Source: JAOACQ01 sp049968515 | Lineage (GTDB): Bacteria > Spirochaetota > Brevinematia > Brevinematales > JAOACQ01 | Direction: 5' to 3' | DNA: 12,292 nt | Assembly (NCBI GenBank): GCA_049968515.1 | Contig: JBMFQR010000042.1 | Location: forward strand, 1-12,292 | Shown here: positions 1 through 7,258 of the stretch, piece after piece | Layout: every line of letters starts with the position of its first letter | How positions within the stretch are numbered: position 1 is the stretch's first letter | The notes under the pieces: generated by a model | Told to the model about the DNA's origin: nothing | Databases searched by the model: none | What the model saw: the letters and a program-made list of their open reading frames with translations, nothing else | Position numbers and translations under genes: made by a program

Positions 1-380
1 ATCACTATCATAATCTCAGATTTAGAAATAACGAAAAGGTTGATTTGGGGAGTTATTTGATACCTTTCTGGGCAAGGAAAAAATTATATAGCCAATATGT
101 CTTATGCTTGCTTTCTATGAATACAAAGGCTCAATATGTAGAAAATGGGGATTATAATGGAACTGTGATCTTAACAAGTGATTGGAAAAAGGCTTTACTA
201 TCATTTCTTGGAAGTATCAACTTTATGAAATATTTCTTCTTTTCTTTTTTTAATTGGATATTGAGCTTAAGGGCTTTCAAAGTGAACAAAAAGCATAATA
301 AATATTTGATGTTTTTCTTGAGAATTCTTATAATGTATCACAATGTTTATTCCATTGACTATTTTCGTGAGGAGATGTAA
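1..380 (+). CDS. 3' end of an unrecognised polysaccharide-locus protein (partial)
   Basis: The frame is open from the left edge (first full codon at 3) to TAA at 378-380, so this is the C-terminal ~125 residues of a gene that starts outside the window. A TTG codon at 45 could act as a start, but the frame runs on upstream without a stop, so truncation by the window edge is the simpler reading. The visible protein is basic and aromatic-rich, with a hydrophobic stretch around MKYFFFSFFNWIL and a second around YLMFFLRILIMYHNVY. I see no catalytic motif and do not recognise the family. A glycosyltransferase or other polysaccharide enzyme is likely only because of the neighbours. Its stop codon directly abuts the ATG of the next gene, and the ribosome-binding site of that gene (GGAG at 371-374) lies inside its last codons, so the two are translationally coupled. 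Confidence 0.6.
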   Translation, partial: HYHNLRFRNNEKVDLGSYLIPFWARKKLYSQYVLCLLSMNTKAQYVENGDYNGTVILTSDWKKALLSFLGSINFMKYFFFSFFNWILSLRAFKVNKKHNKYLMFFLRILIMYHNVYSIDYFREEM

Positions 381-743
381 ATGGCTTATATTGTTGAGCT
401 CCCTACGTTTTCCGACAACAGAGGATCTCTTACTGTTATTGAAAAGATTGTTCCCTTTGAAATAAAAAGGGTTTATTATATATACAATGCAACTACAAGA
501 AGAGGGGGACATAGACATAAAAAAACCTGGCAGGCTCTGATTAGTGTGGTTGGTTCATGTGAAATATATGTGCATAACGGAAGAGAAGAAAACATATATC
601 TTCTTGATAGCCCTGACAAATGTCTTGTTCTTGCCCCTGAGGACTGGCATACTATGGACAAGTTCACTTCGGATTGTGTTCTTCTTGTTCTTGCTTCTGA
701 ATATTTTGATGCGGATGATTATATTGATGAGGGGTACAAATGA
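381..743 (+). CDS. fdtA: dTDP-4-keto-6-deoxyhexose 3,4-ketoisomerase (FdtA/QdtA type, cupin)
   Basis: This 120-residue single-domain cupin matches the WxcM-like/FdtA family, which moves the keto group of dTDP-4-keto-6-deoxyglucose from C4 to C3 in the cytoplasm. Seen in the sequence: the early DNRGSL motif (residues 12-17), the signature RRGGHRHKKTWQ (40-51) with the paired histidines H44 and H46 expected in the active site, and the late PEDWHTMDKFTSD segment (86-98). The length is normal for the stand-alone enzyme. The start at 381 has GGAG at 371-374. The stop overlaps the start of the aminotransferase by ATGA (740-743), the usual fdtA-fdtB arrangement. The product is either the galacto (Fdt) or the gluco (Qdt) 3-keto sugar; I cannot tell which from sequence, so the symbol could equally be qdtA. 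Family confidence is high, stereochemistry is open. Confidence 0.88.
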   Translation: MAYIVELPTFSDNRGSLTVIEKIVPFEIKRVYYIYNATTRRGGHRHKKTWQALISVVGSCEIYVHNGREENIYLLDSPDKCLVLAPEDWHTMDKFTSDCVLLVLASEYFDADDYIDEGYK

Positions 744-1825
744 TTGAATACGAAAATCTTTTTTTGGCAAACAAGATGCTGCTTGAAAATTATAAAGATA
801 GATTTGCGAAAGTTTTGGAAAGTGGATGGTTTATTCTTGGAAAAGAGGTAGAAAACTTCGAAAAGGAATTCGCGTCTTTTTGTGGTGTGAAACATTGTAT
901 TGGAGTGGCTTCGGGACTTGATGCACTTATTATGGCTCTTGATGCTTTAGACCTTCCAGAAGGGAGTGAAGTTTTAGTGCCTTCAAATACTTATATTGCG
1001 ACTATTTTAGCAATTGTAAGGAATAGAATGAAACCTGTTCTTGTAGAACCGGATATTCGTACTTATAACATTGATCCTTATAAGATAGAAGAAAAGATTA
1101 CGAAAGATACGAAAGCCTTGATGATTGTTCATCTCTACGGAAAAGCTTGTGATATGGATCCGATTATGGAAATAGTGAAAAAATACGATTTGAAACTGAT
1201 AGAAGATTGTGCTCAGGCTCATGGAGCTATGTATAAGGGGAAAAAGGTAGGTTCTTTCGGAATTGGATGTTTTAGCTTTTATCCCACAAAAAATCTTGGT
1301 GCACTTGGTGATGGAGGTGCCATTACAACTGATGATGATGAACTAGCAAAAAGATTCAGAACATTGAGGAATTATGGGTCTCTGATAAAATATAAGTTTG
1401 ATGAGGTGGGATACAATTCCCGTCTTGATGAAGTTCAGGCTGCCTTTCTTTCTGCTAAACTTGCTGTGTTAGATGATATTACAAGTCATAAACGTAAACT
1501 TGCAAATATTTATCTCCAAAATATAGATGGAAATAAATTTGTAAAGCCAGTTGTTCATCCTGATTTTTATGATGTCTATCATATTTTTAATATCAGACAC
1601 CCAGAAAGAGATAGACTAAGAGAGTATCTTCTAAAAAATGGGATAAAGACAGATGTTCATTACCCCATTCCACCTCATAAACAGAAGGCAATGGAGGGAT
1701 TTTTATCCGGGGATTATCCTATAAGTGAAGAGATTCATGCAACAACGGTAAGTTTGCCTATTTCGTATTTTCATACGGAAGAGGATGTATTAAAAGTGTG
1801 TGAAGCTTTAAATAGTTTTAGGTAA
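740..1825 (+). CDS. fdtB: dTDP-3-amino-3,6-dideoxyhexose transaminase (FdtB/QdtB, DegT/DnrJ/EryC1/StrS family)
   Basis: This 361-residue fold-type I, PLP-dependent sugar aminotransferase would transfer the amino group of glutamate to the C3 keto sugar made by the preceding isomerase, giving dTDP-Fuc3N or dTDP-Qui3N. Seen motifs: VASGLDAL (57-63) for the PLP phosphate, IEDCAQAHGA (154-163) with D156 expected to contact the pyridine nitrogen, SFYPTKNLGALGDGG (179-193) with K184 as the Schiff-base lysine, and GYNSRLDEVQAA (224-235) for substrate binding. The length is normal for the family. The ATG at 740 overlaps the isomerase stop and has GAGGGG at 729-734, so it is coupled to that gene. No sugar N-acyltransferase (FdtC/QdtC) follows in this window. 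It could in principle serve another 3-keto or 4-keto sugar, but the neighbour makes the C3 substrate most likely. Confidence 0.88.
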   Translation: MIEYENLFLANKMLLENYKDRFAKVLESGWFILGKEVENFEKEFASFCGVKHCIGVASGLDALIMALDALDLPEGSEVLVPSNTYIATILAIVRNRMKPVLVEPDIRTYNIDPYKIEEKITKDTKALMIVHLYGKACDMDPIMEIVKKYDLKLIEDCAQAHGAMYKGKKVGSFGIGCFSFYPTKNLGALGDGGAITTDDDELAKRFRTLRNYGSLIKYKFDEVGYNSRLDEVQAAFLSAKLAVLDDITSHKRKLANIYLQNIDGNKFVKPVVHPDFYDVYHIFNIRHPERDRLREYLLKNGIKTDVHYPIPPHKQKAMEGFLSGDYPISEEIHATTVSLPISYFHTEEDVLKVCEALNSFR

Positions 1826-1831
1826 AAAACT

Positions 1832-2104
1832 ATGATCAGAGTGTATATTATCCTACCTGTTCATAATTGAATAAAAACAACCGAAACTTTTTTAAAATTT
1901 TTAGTAAATCAAACCCACAAAAACTTCCAACTTATCCTCATAGATGACGGTTCTGTAGATGGGACAGATCAAATGGTTTTATCATACCCACCTGATACGA
2001 TAGTGATTAAAGGCAATGGCAACTGGTGGTGGGGTGGGAGTCTTCATCAAGGTTATAAATGGATCAAGAAGTTTGTGAAAAATAAAGATGATATTGTTTT
2101 ATAG
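1832..2104 (+). pseudogene. remnant of a GT2 family glycosyltransferase (in-frame TGA, C-terminal part lost)
   Basis: From ATG 1832 the translation starts IILPVHN, then meets TGA at 1868-1870. It continues in the same frame with a clear family 2 glycosyltransferase N-terminus: FLKFLVNQTHKNFQLILIDDGSVDGT, then GNGNWWWGGSLHQGYKW, ending at TAG 2102-2104. The VHN motif, the IDDGSxDGT nucleotide-sugar motif and the GNGNxWWGG segment resemble rhamnosyltransferase-like members. A full gene would run on with a metal-binding DDT-type motif and about 200 more residues, and these are missing. TGA is used as a normal stop nearby (at 743), so recoding is unlikely; the lost codon may have been CGA (Arg). 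A second frame just after the break (2103-2165, RRLKEVNNESWRFLGEIYKK, stop at 2163) could be the leftover C-terminus. It sits 6 bases after the aminotransferase gene in the same operon. Confidence 0.8.
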
Positions 2105-2124
2105 ACGATTAAAAGAGGTCAATA

Positions 2125-3401
2125 ATGAAAGTTGGAGATTTCTTGGTGAAATATATAAGAAGTAGCACAAAAAAAATAAATATGCAAAGATTTTTTTTAT
2201 TTTCAGTTTGTCTTTTTTATTTTCTTTTCTTTCGGATCTTTTTACTTTACTTCTTTTCTTACCCATCCAAAATTTTTAACTCTATTGTTTTCTATTCCTC
2301 AATTGATATGAAAATCGAAGGAAAAATAATTTATGGAAATGAGTTGAGAGATATGGAGATGATAAAAATAAAAAAGGGTAATCAATTTTCTTATTTCTTT
2401 CAATTTCATGATCTGGATGGAGTAGAGGGGTTTTTTATTGAAAATTCAGAAATCCATTTTGTATGTTTAGGAAAAAAGATGGGGGTTTTATCAGAACCTA
2501 TTCCTTTGGTCAAACTTGAAGGGGGAAGCTATTTTCCTGTTGAAAAAACGCTCATTTCTAAGGTTGGTTTTGTGGGCTATCTTATAATTTTTCTGCTTGA
2601 TATTGTTTTTTTCTTATTTGTCTTTTTGTTCTTAAGAAAATATGGTTGGTCATACTTAAATATTTTAGGGTTTTTTACGGCTCTGTATATTTCTCATATA
2701 TCTATCATTTCCCTTCTCACTTCTACGCAGAACGTAAATTTGAAAGCTGCATTTTTCATTATTTGGTTCATTGATATTTTAATCGGTTTATTTATATTTT
2801 TTTTCTTTCTGGAATACATCAACAAAAAACAGAAGCTTATTTTTAAAAATGTTATCATGGGGCTGATTATTTTGATTATGTTCTGGAACATTAATCCTAT
2901 TAACATGTTGTGGATGACCCAGCGAGGCAAAGATTTTTGGGATCTAATAAGAATTTTTGGAAAAGACAGAGAATATCGTTACAGGAGAAGCTATGCTTCT
3001 TATGGGGCTTTGTATGATGTGGGTCTTTTTATCCATAAGGTTGTTTTGGTGCCTTCAAATGTAAGTCTACCTGGAGGGGGATTCCCTGTATTTGGAAATG
3101 GTTCATTGGTAAGACGTTTTATTTATCCTCATACAGATATGATAATTGATACAAGGAAATTTTCAAATTCCGTAATCCTTTTAGACCACTGCAAAGATAA
3201 AAATATTCACTATTTAGTGGTAGTAAAAAAAATATGGATAGTTATGCTCCTTGGCGCTTCTGGCCAGATTTTCGTATCCCCTGTGAAGGTATATATTGGT
3301 ATAGTATTTCCAACGGAGAGATAGATTTTGTAAAAGAGGATTATATTCCAGAAAAGCACCAGACAAATGACGGATATTATCTTTTACTCAAGCTAAAGTA
3401 G
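2125..3401 (+). CDS. multi-pass membrane protein of the polysaccharide locus, disrupted by a -1 frameshift
   Basis: I do not recognise the family. As written, the frame from ATG 2125 ends at 3324 (399 residues), but after residue ~369 it becomes unlikely sequence. The frame one base back, entered at the A8 run 3225-3232, gives a much more protein-like end (MDSYAPWRFWPDFRIPCEGIYWYS and on) that stops at 3399-3401, five bases before the next start. Restored length is about 425 residues. Layout: one membrane segment (~23-44), a ~100-residue loop rich in beta-type sequence, four membrane segments (~147-170, 176-198, 207-230, 241-262), then a ~160-residue soluble tail. The start is uncertain: ATG 2125 has AGAGG before it, but ATG 2182 (residue 20) would begin right at the first membrane segment, and 2103-2165 may belong to the preceding glycosyltransferase. 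Its position beside a GT-C-like protein suggests a role in glycan assembly or export (inference). Confidence 0.65.
3225..3232 (+). other. A8 run: point of the -1 frameshift, with an A AAA AAA slippery heptamer
   Basis: In the upstream frame the codons read gtA AAA AAA ata, which is the X XXY YYZ form of a -1 slip site. Adding one A, or slipping back by one, joins V-K-K to N-M-D-S-Y-A-P-W and removes the premature stop at 3322-3324. A one-base loss (A9 to A8), real or from sequencing, is the simplest explanation. Programmed slipping is possible, but I see no strong stem-loop just downstream. Confidence 0.6.
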
Positions 3402-3406
3402 CATTT

Positions 3407-4888
3407 ATGAGGTTTTTAGGGGTTTTTATTATCTTCTTTAATGGATTTTTGTTAACTCACTTGTTATGGAAAAGATTATCGCTTCTTGAAAAGATTGGGC
3501 TTGGTTTTTGGCTTTATTCGGGGATATTTACCTTTGTGTTTTTTATTCTGAATCTCTATTTCTCTATTACTTATACTCTCTTGCACGGTTGGATGATTCA
3601 TTTCGTTTTTGCTTTACTTTTTATTGTTTTCGTTATTATAAAACGAGTAAGTGGGAGTAAAGAAGGGATTTTTTCAATTAACTTAAAATTTAAACTTGCT
3701 TTAAAAGATTTAAAATGGTGGGAATATTTTTTAGCTTTCTTATTATCTCTCTTTTGGGTTATTCCTCTTGTTTATGGTCTCCTCTTCCCTATTCCTGGTT
3801 GGGATTCGATTGTACTCTATGATTTTTATGGTTTTGTTTTTGCAAAGGAAGGCAATATGTTGTCAACCTTGAAGTATAGTTACTATGATGCTTATCCCTT
3901 TTATATCCATCTTTCTCATATGTGGCTTTATCTTTCTGGCTTTTTTACCCCTCTTTTCTGGCATGCTCTCTTGTACATTACCTTTGTGTTAATAGCAATA
4001 GGATGGGCATACCGTCAAAAGAATGGCAAAGCATTTGTATGGATAGTGGCAATTGTATTCACTGGATTAAAAAGCTTCTATGGGCATAGTACTCTCGGCT
4101 ACAATAATCTTGATTCCTCTGGCTTTCTTGTTCTGTCTTTTCTCTATGCTTATGAGTTTGTAAGAGAAAGAAAAATCTCTTTTTTCTTTTTGTCTTCTTT
4201 GCTTGGTGCGGGATATCTCTGGTGTCGAAATGGGGAACCATGGTGGATTTCCCTTGTGCTTTTCTATGGGATTTCTTTACTCATTCTAAAAGAAATCAAA
4301 TGGTGGAAAAAGGTTATTTTCTTTGTGATAGCTGTTGCGATTCTCTTGAGCACAAAAATCGTGTGGGAATCCTCTTTGCGAAACTGGGAGACTCTTCTAA
4401 AGAAGGATAGGGTGGAAAGATTTGTTGAAAAAGAAGCTTCTGTTAAGGATGAGGTTAAACTTGACTATAAAGCAGAAGTGGTGCGTATTTTGACTTCAGT
4501 TTTTGGGCCAATCAAATACATTACTTTTGATAGACTGAAAACATATCTGCCACTTACCATTGATATGTTCTGGCGGGCAATAGTCAAAACGCGACTTGCT
4601 TACTGGTGGCTTGTTATTTTTGCTATGATATTATTCTTTTCTGATAAATCTTTTTGGAAAAGATTAGAACTTTGGGTGTGGACGTTTTTTTTCTGGGTGA
4701 ATGTAGTGATGATATTTGTTGGTACTTATGTATTTATCCAAACCTTTCCTGACTGGAATATACCAGGGTCTGCAGAACGTATGAGTATGTTTCTTGAACC
4801 ACTTATATTGCTCTGGATAGTAACTTTAATCAAAGATTGGTTTCAATTTTCTCGCATAGACTTCAAAAGTATCACCGAGCTTCAGTAA
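3407..4888 (+). CDS. GT-C-like integral membrane glycosyltransferase (GT39/ArnT/PMT-like), putative
   Basis: This 493-residue protein has about 11-12 hydrophobic segments and a GT-C-like layout. An early acidic extracytoplasmic loop, PIPGWDSIVLYDFYGFVFAKEG (128-149), has D133 and D139 as candidate catalytic or metal-binding residues. A later FYGHSTLGYNNLDSS loop (224-238) follows, then a long charged segment (~325-360), and a late GSAERMSMFLEP (454-465) before the last membrane helix. Enzymes of this type use polyprenyl-phosphate sugars to glycosylate lipid-linked or protein acceptors on the outer face of the inner membrane; the exact donor here is unknown. It starts 5 bases after the restored end of the preceding membrane protein, with no strong ribosome-binding site, so coupling is likely. 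The last ~20 codons after the final helix lie over the 3' end of the opposite-strand methyltransferase, so its native C-terminus may have been replaced. It could also be a flippase- or polymerase-like protein. Confidence 0.6.
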   Translation: MRFLGVFIIFFNGFLLTHLLWKRLSLLEKIGLGFWLYSGIFTFVFFILNLYFSITYTLLHGWMIHFVFALLFIVFVIIKRVSGSKEGIFSINLKFKLALKDLKWWEYFLAFLLSLFWVIPLVYGLLFPIPGWDSIVLYDFYGFVFAKEGNMLSTLKYSYYDAYPFYIHLSHMWLYLSGFFTPLFWHALLYITFVLIAIGWAYRQKNGKAFVWIVAIVFTGLKSFYGHSTLGYNNLDSSGFLVLSFLYAYEFVRERKISFFFLSSLLGAGYLWCRNGEPWWISLVLFYGISLLILKEIKWWKKVIFFVIAVAILLSTKIVWESSLRNWETLLKKDRVERFVEKEASVKDEVKLDYKAEVVRILTSVFGPIKYITFDRLKTYLPLTIDMFWRAIVKTRLAYWWLVIFAMILFFSDKSFWKRLELWVWTFFFWVNVVMIFVGTYVFIQTFPDWNIPGSAERMSMFLEPLILLWIVTLIKDWFQFSRIDFKSITELQ

Positions 4889-5632
4889 TCTCTGGATGTT
4901 TCTTGTGAGTTTACAATCTTTAAGCCCGAATCTTTCTGGATGAAGACCAAAAATCTCAAGCCTTTCGATTTTGAACCCTGTTCTATCGAGAAGATGTTTT
5001 ATTCCTTTTATGGATGGCTCAAAAATGTGTTCCACAGGTCTTTTTTTTAGATAGCCTTTTCTGTTAAATCTGAAAAATCCGCCATAGCCATTTGGCAGTG
5101 ATAATGCAATAATTCCCTCTTCATTAAGCATTGAGGATATTTGTTGCAGTACTTCAAGTGGCTGGCTTAAATGTTCAAGTGTAAACCAAATCGTGATACA
5201 ATCAAATTTTTCTCTGATTGAGGAAATATCTTTAAAACATTCTATGCCAAAATTTTTCTCTGCAAAATCTCTTGCGTGCTTTGAAATTTCAACACCTTTT
5301 GAGATAAATCCCATTCTTTTTGCCTCATCACAGAAAAATCCGAGAGCACATCCTATATCCAGAAGGCTTATATTTTCCTTCTTCCTTATCAGTTTTTTTA
5401 TTATATTAAGTCTTCTCTTTGAAAAGTTTCTAATATTGGCTTCATCATCAATATAACTTTTTCCATAGGCATCTGAATAGGTTTCATTAAAGTAGTTTTC
5501 TGAATAGAAGTCACTTTCTATCAATTCATCTTCCAGAAAGTTAGATTTGCACCTTTTACAGAAATAAAGCTTTACAGTCCTCAAATTTCCAATTTCTCTT
5601 GAAAGGTCTGATTCACATACAGGGCATTTCAT
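4826..5632 (-). CDS. class I SAM-dependent methyltransferase with N-terminal zinc ribbon
   Basis: This 268-residue protein starts with a four-cysteine zinc ribbon (CPVC at 3-6, CKRC at 25-28). A Rossmann methyltransferase domain follows: motif I is LLDIGCALGFF (90-100), an acidic residue E115 (GVEIS) should bind the ribose of SAM, and FDCITIWFTLEHL (143-155) and LNEEGIIALSLPN (169-181) are the later core motifs. This fits the Methyltransf_23/UbiE-like group often found in polysaccharide and lipid loci; the substrate cannot be told. The ATG follows the tsaD stop by one base and uses GGAGA inside the last tsaD codons, so it is the last gene of the minus-strand operon. Its final 20 codons (GDTFEVYARK and on, a plausible family ending) overlap the end of the plus-strand GT-C-like gene. 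I see no terminator hairpin after it. Confidence 0.85.
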   Translation of the reverse strand: MKCPVCESDLSREIGNLRTVKLYFCKRCKSNFLEDELIESDFYSENYFNETYSDAYGKSYIDDEANIRNFSKRRLNIIKKLIRKKENISLLDIGCALGFFCDEAKRMGFISKGVEISKHARDFAEKNFGIECFKDISSIREKFDCITIWFTLEHLSQPLEVLQQISSMLNEEGIIALSLPNGYGGFFRFNRKGYLKKRPVEHIFEPSIKGIKHLLDRTGFKIERLEIFGLHPERFGLKDCKLTRNIQRLLKLGDTFEVYARKLKPIFD

Positions 5633-5633
5633 T

Positions 5634-6668
5634 TTATCTCCGTTTGCCTTTTTTTATGAAATCAAGCCTTGAAAATACAACACTTCTTAATGTGCTACTG
5701 TCAAAGCTATCAGGCTTATTTATATAATCCACATATGCTCTTCCTGCTACCATTGCGGCATTATCTGAGCAGAGTTTTAAGGATGCCGTGTAGAAATCAA
5801 TCCTTCTTTCTTCTTTTAACATCTCAAGTTGTTTTCTTAAAAAACTGTTTCCAGAAACTCCACCAGAAATTACCACCCTTTTTATACCTGTATCATTTAC
5901 TGCATTCAGTGTCTTATCAAGAAGGTGCTTTATTGCGACATCCTGAAACCTTTTGACCACGTAAGGGATATCAGTCTCATCTATCTTTGTCTTCTTTGCC
6001 CTGTAAATAATTGCCGTCTTTAAGCCACTATAACTGAAGTTATATCTGTCTTTTTTTTCCGGGAGTGGAAGTGGAATATCTTCAAATTCTTTTATCTTAA
6101 AGGAAGTGGCTTTTTGAGAAAGCTTATCAATTACTGGACCACCCGGATAACCAAGCTTAAAATACTTTGCAATCTTATCAAATGCCTCGCCGATTGCATC
6201 ATCAATTGTAGAACCAAGAAATTCAATGTCATAATAAGACCTCACAAGAAAGAGGATTGTGTGTCCACCAGAAGCGACAAGTCCAATATAAGGAAAGGGA
6301 ATCTCATTTTCAATGTGGGGTGTATACATATGTGCTAAAATATGGTTTACAGGTACATAAGGCTTATTAAAAAATAGTGAGAGAGATTTTGCTGTATTTG
6401 TACCCACAAGAAGACTTCCAATAAGACCAGGGCCTGAAGTGGCTGCAAAAACGTCAACTCCATCAATATCGAATCCCTTTAAGGCGCCTTCTAAAACCTC
6501 TGTTATTCTTGCAAGATGATTTCTTGAGGCAACTTCAGGAACAACACCATCAAAATCCTTATGGATTTCAGCCTGAGAAAATGTATAAAGAGAAACAATC
6601 TTTTTCCCATCCTCTACAAGAGAAGCAGAGGTTTCATCACAGGATGTTTCTATACCTAAGATTATCAT
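5634..6668 (-). CDS. tsaD: tRNA N6-adenosine threonylcarbamoyltransferase TsaD
   Basis: TsaD (Kae1/YgjD/Gcp family) transfers the threonylcarbamoyl group from TC-AMP to A37 of ANN-decoding tRNAs, in complex with TsaB and TsaE, in the cytoplasm. At 344 residues it has the normal bacterial length. Motifs in order: ILGIETSCDETSASL (3-17), VPEVASRNHLARI (43-55), TSGPGLIGSLLVG (77-89), the metal-binding VNHILAHMY with H109 and H113, VASGGHT (131-137), DDAIGEAFDKIAK (156-168) with YPGGP (174-178), SYSGLKTA (212-219), ISGGVSGN (267-274), and SDNAAMVAGR (301-310) with D302 as the third metal ligand. All key residues are present, so it should be active. AAGGA sits a good distance before the ATG. It lies 17 bases after the small outer-membrane-type gene and one base before the methyltransferase. 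TsaB and TsaE are not in the window. Confidence 0.97.
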   Translation of the reverse strand: MIILGIETSCDETSASLVEDGKKIVSLYTFSQAEIHKDFDGVVPEVASRNHLARITEVLEGALKGFDIDGVDVFAATSGPGLIGSLLVGTNTAKSLSLFFNKPYVPVNHILAHMYTPHIENEIPFPYIGLVASGGHTILFLVRSYYDIEFLGSTIDDAIGEAFDKIAKYFKLGYPGGPVIDKLSQKATSFKIKEFEDIPLPLPEKKDRYNFSYSGLKTAIIYRAKKTKIDETDIPYVVKRFQDVAIKHLLDKTLNAVNDTGIKRVVISGGVSGNSFLRKQLEMLKEERRIDFYTASLKLCSDNAAMVAGRAYVDYINKPDSFDSSTLRSVVFSRLDFIKKGKRR

Positions 6669-6685
6669 AATTTATTCCTTTACGG

Positions 6686-7258
6686 TTATATAAAGGCTTT
6701 CAGCCCAATTGAAAAGATTATACCCTCTCCAAAAGTTGGATCTTTGAGTAATTTTTCTACAATAACCCTATCAAAAAACCCATAGGATGAAACCTCAAGA
6801 AAGAGACCCAAAAAATTGATCTTCTCAAGGCTTATATTCATTCCAAAACTACCATAAATCCCATTGTACTGAGACTGCGAAAAGATTTCATCTTTTGTAT
6901 CCAGAATTATCCATCCAATTTTAGCATATGGTCTTACAAACTCATTTTTCTCACCCGGAGAAATAAGGATGCCGATTTTATAAACAAGATAGTTAAAAAC
7001 CTCTTCATCTTTTATTACAGCAGTATCTCTTACTCCTCTGAGGAATGCATAATCTACCTCACCATTCAATCCTATTCTGTTAAAAAGCAATGGGGAATTT
7101 ATTTCTATCCCGAAAGCAAGGTCTTTTGGAGCCTGTGAAAAATTCAAATTGAATCTTGTACCAATTGAAAAGTTTCCAAGCTTTGATACATTATTTGTTT
7201 CAGCAAATATAGGAATAAAGAAAAAAATCAACAGAAAAGATAAAGAAAAAACCTTCAT
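6686..7258 (-). CDS. small secreted beta-barrel-like outer membrane protein, unknown function
   Basis: This 190-residue protein has a clear Sec signal peptide: a hydrophobic core LSFLLIFFFIPIF and a probable cut after A19 (IFA|E). The mature part is made of alternating polar/hydrophobic stretches rich in Gly and aromatic residues, such as SIGTRFNLNFS, RPYAKIGWIIL, GLFLEVSSYGFF and the last GIIFSIGLKAFI. They look like the strands of a small, perhaps 8-stranded, outer-membrane barrel with a C-terminal strand ending in Phe-Ile. I recognise no named family. The start codon overlaps the hisG stop (ATGA at 7255-7258), and GAAGGG inside the hisG end serves as ribosome-binding site, so translation is coupled to hisG. 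The link between a barrel protein and its hisG and tsaD neighbours is not evident; it may only share transcription. Confidence 0.7.
   Translation of the reverse strand: MKVFSLSFLLIFFFIPIFAETNNVSKLGNFSIGTRFNLNFSQAPKDLAFGIEINSPLLFNRIGLNGEVDYAFLRGVRDTAVIKDEEVFNYLVYKIGILISPGEKNEFVRPYAKIGWIILDTKDEIFSQSQYNGIYGSFGMNISLEKINFLGLFLEVSSYGFFDRVIVEKLLKDPTFGEGIIFSIGLKAFI

Noticed and set aside
1868..1870. In-frame TGA as selenocysteine or a recoded tryptophan/glycine codon
   Set aside because: TGA ends normal genes here (743 on the plus strand, and the hisG and PBP stops on the minus strand), no SECIS-like element was seen, and the gene is truncated anyway.
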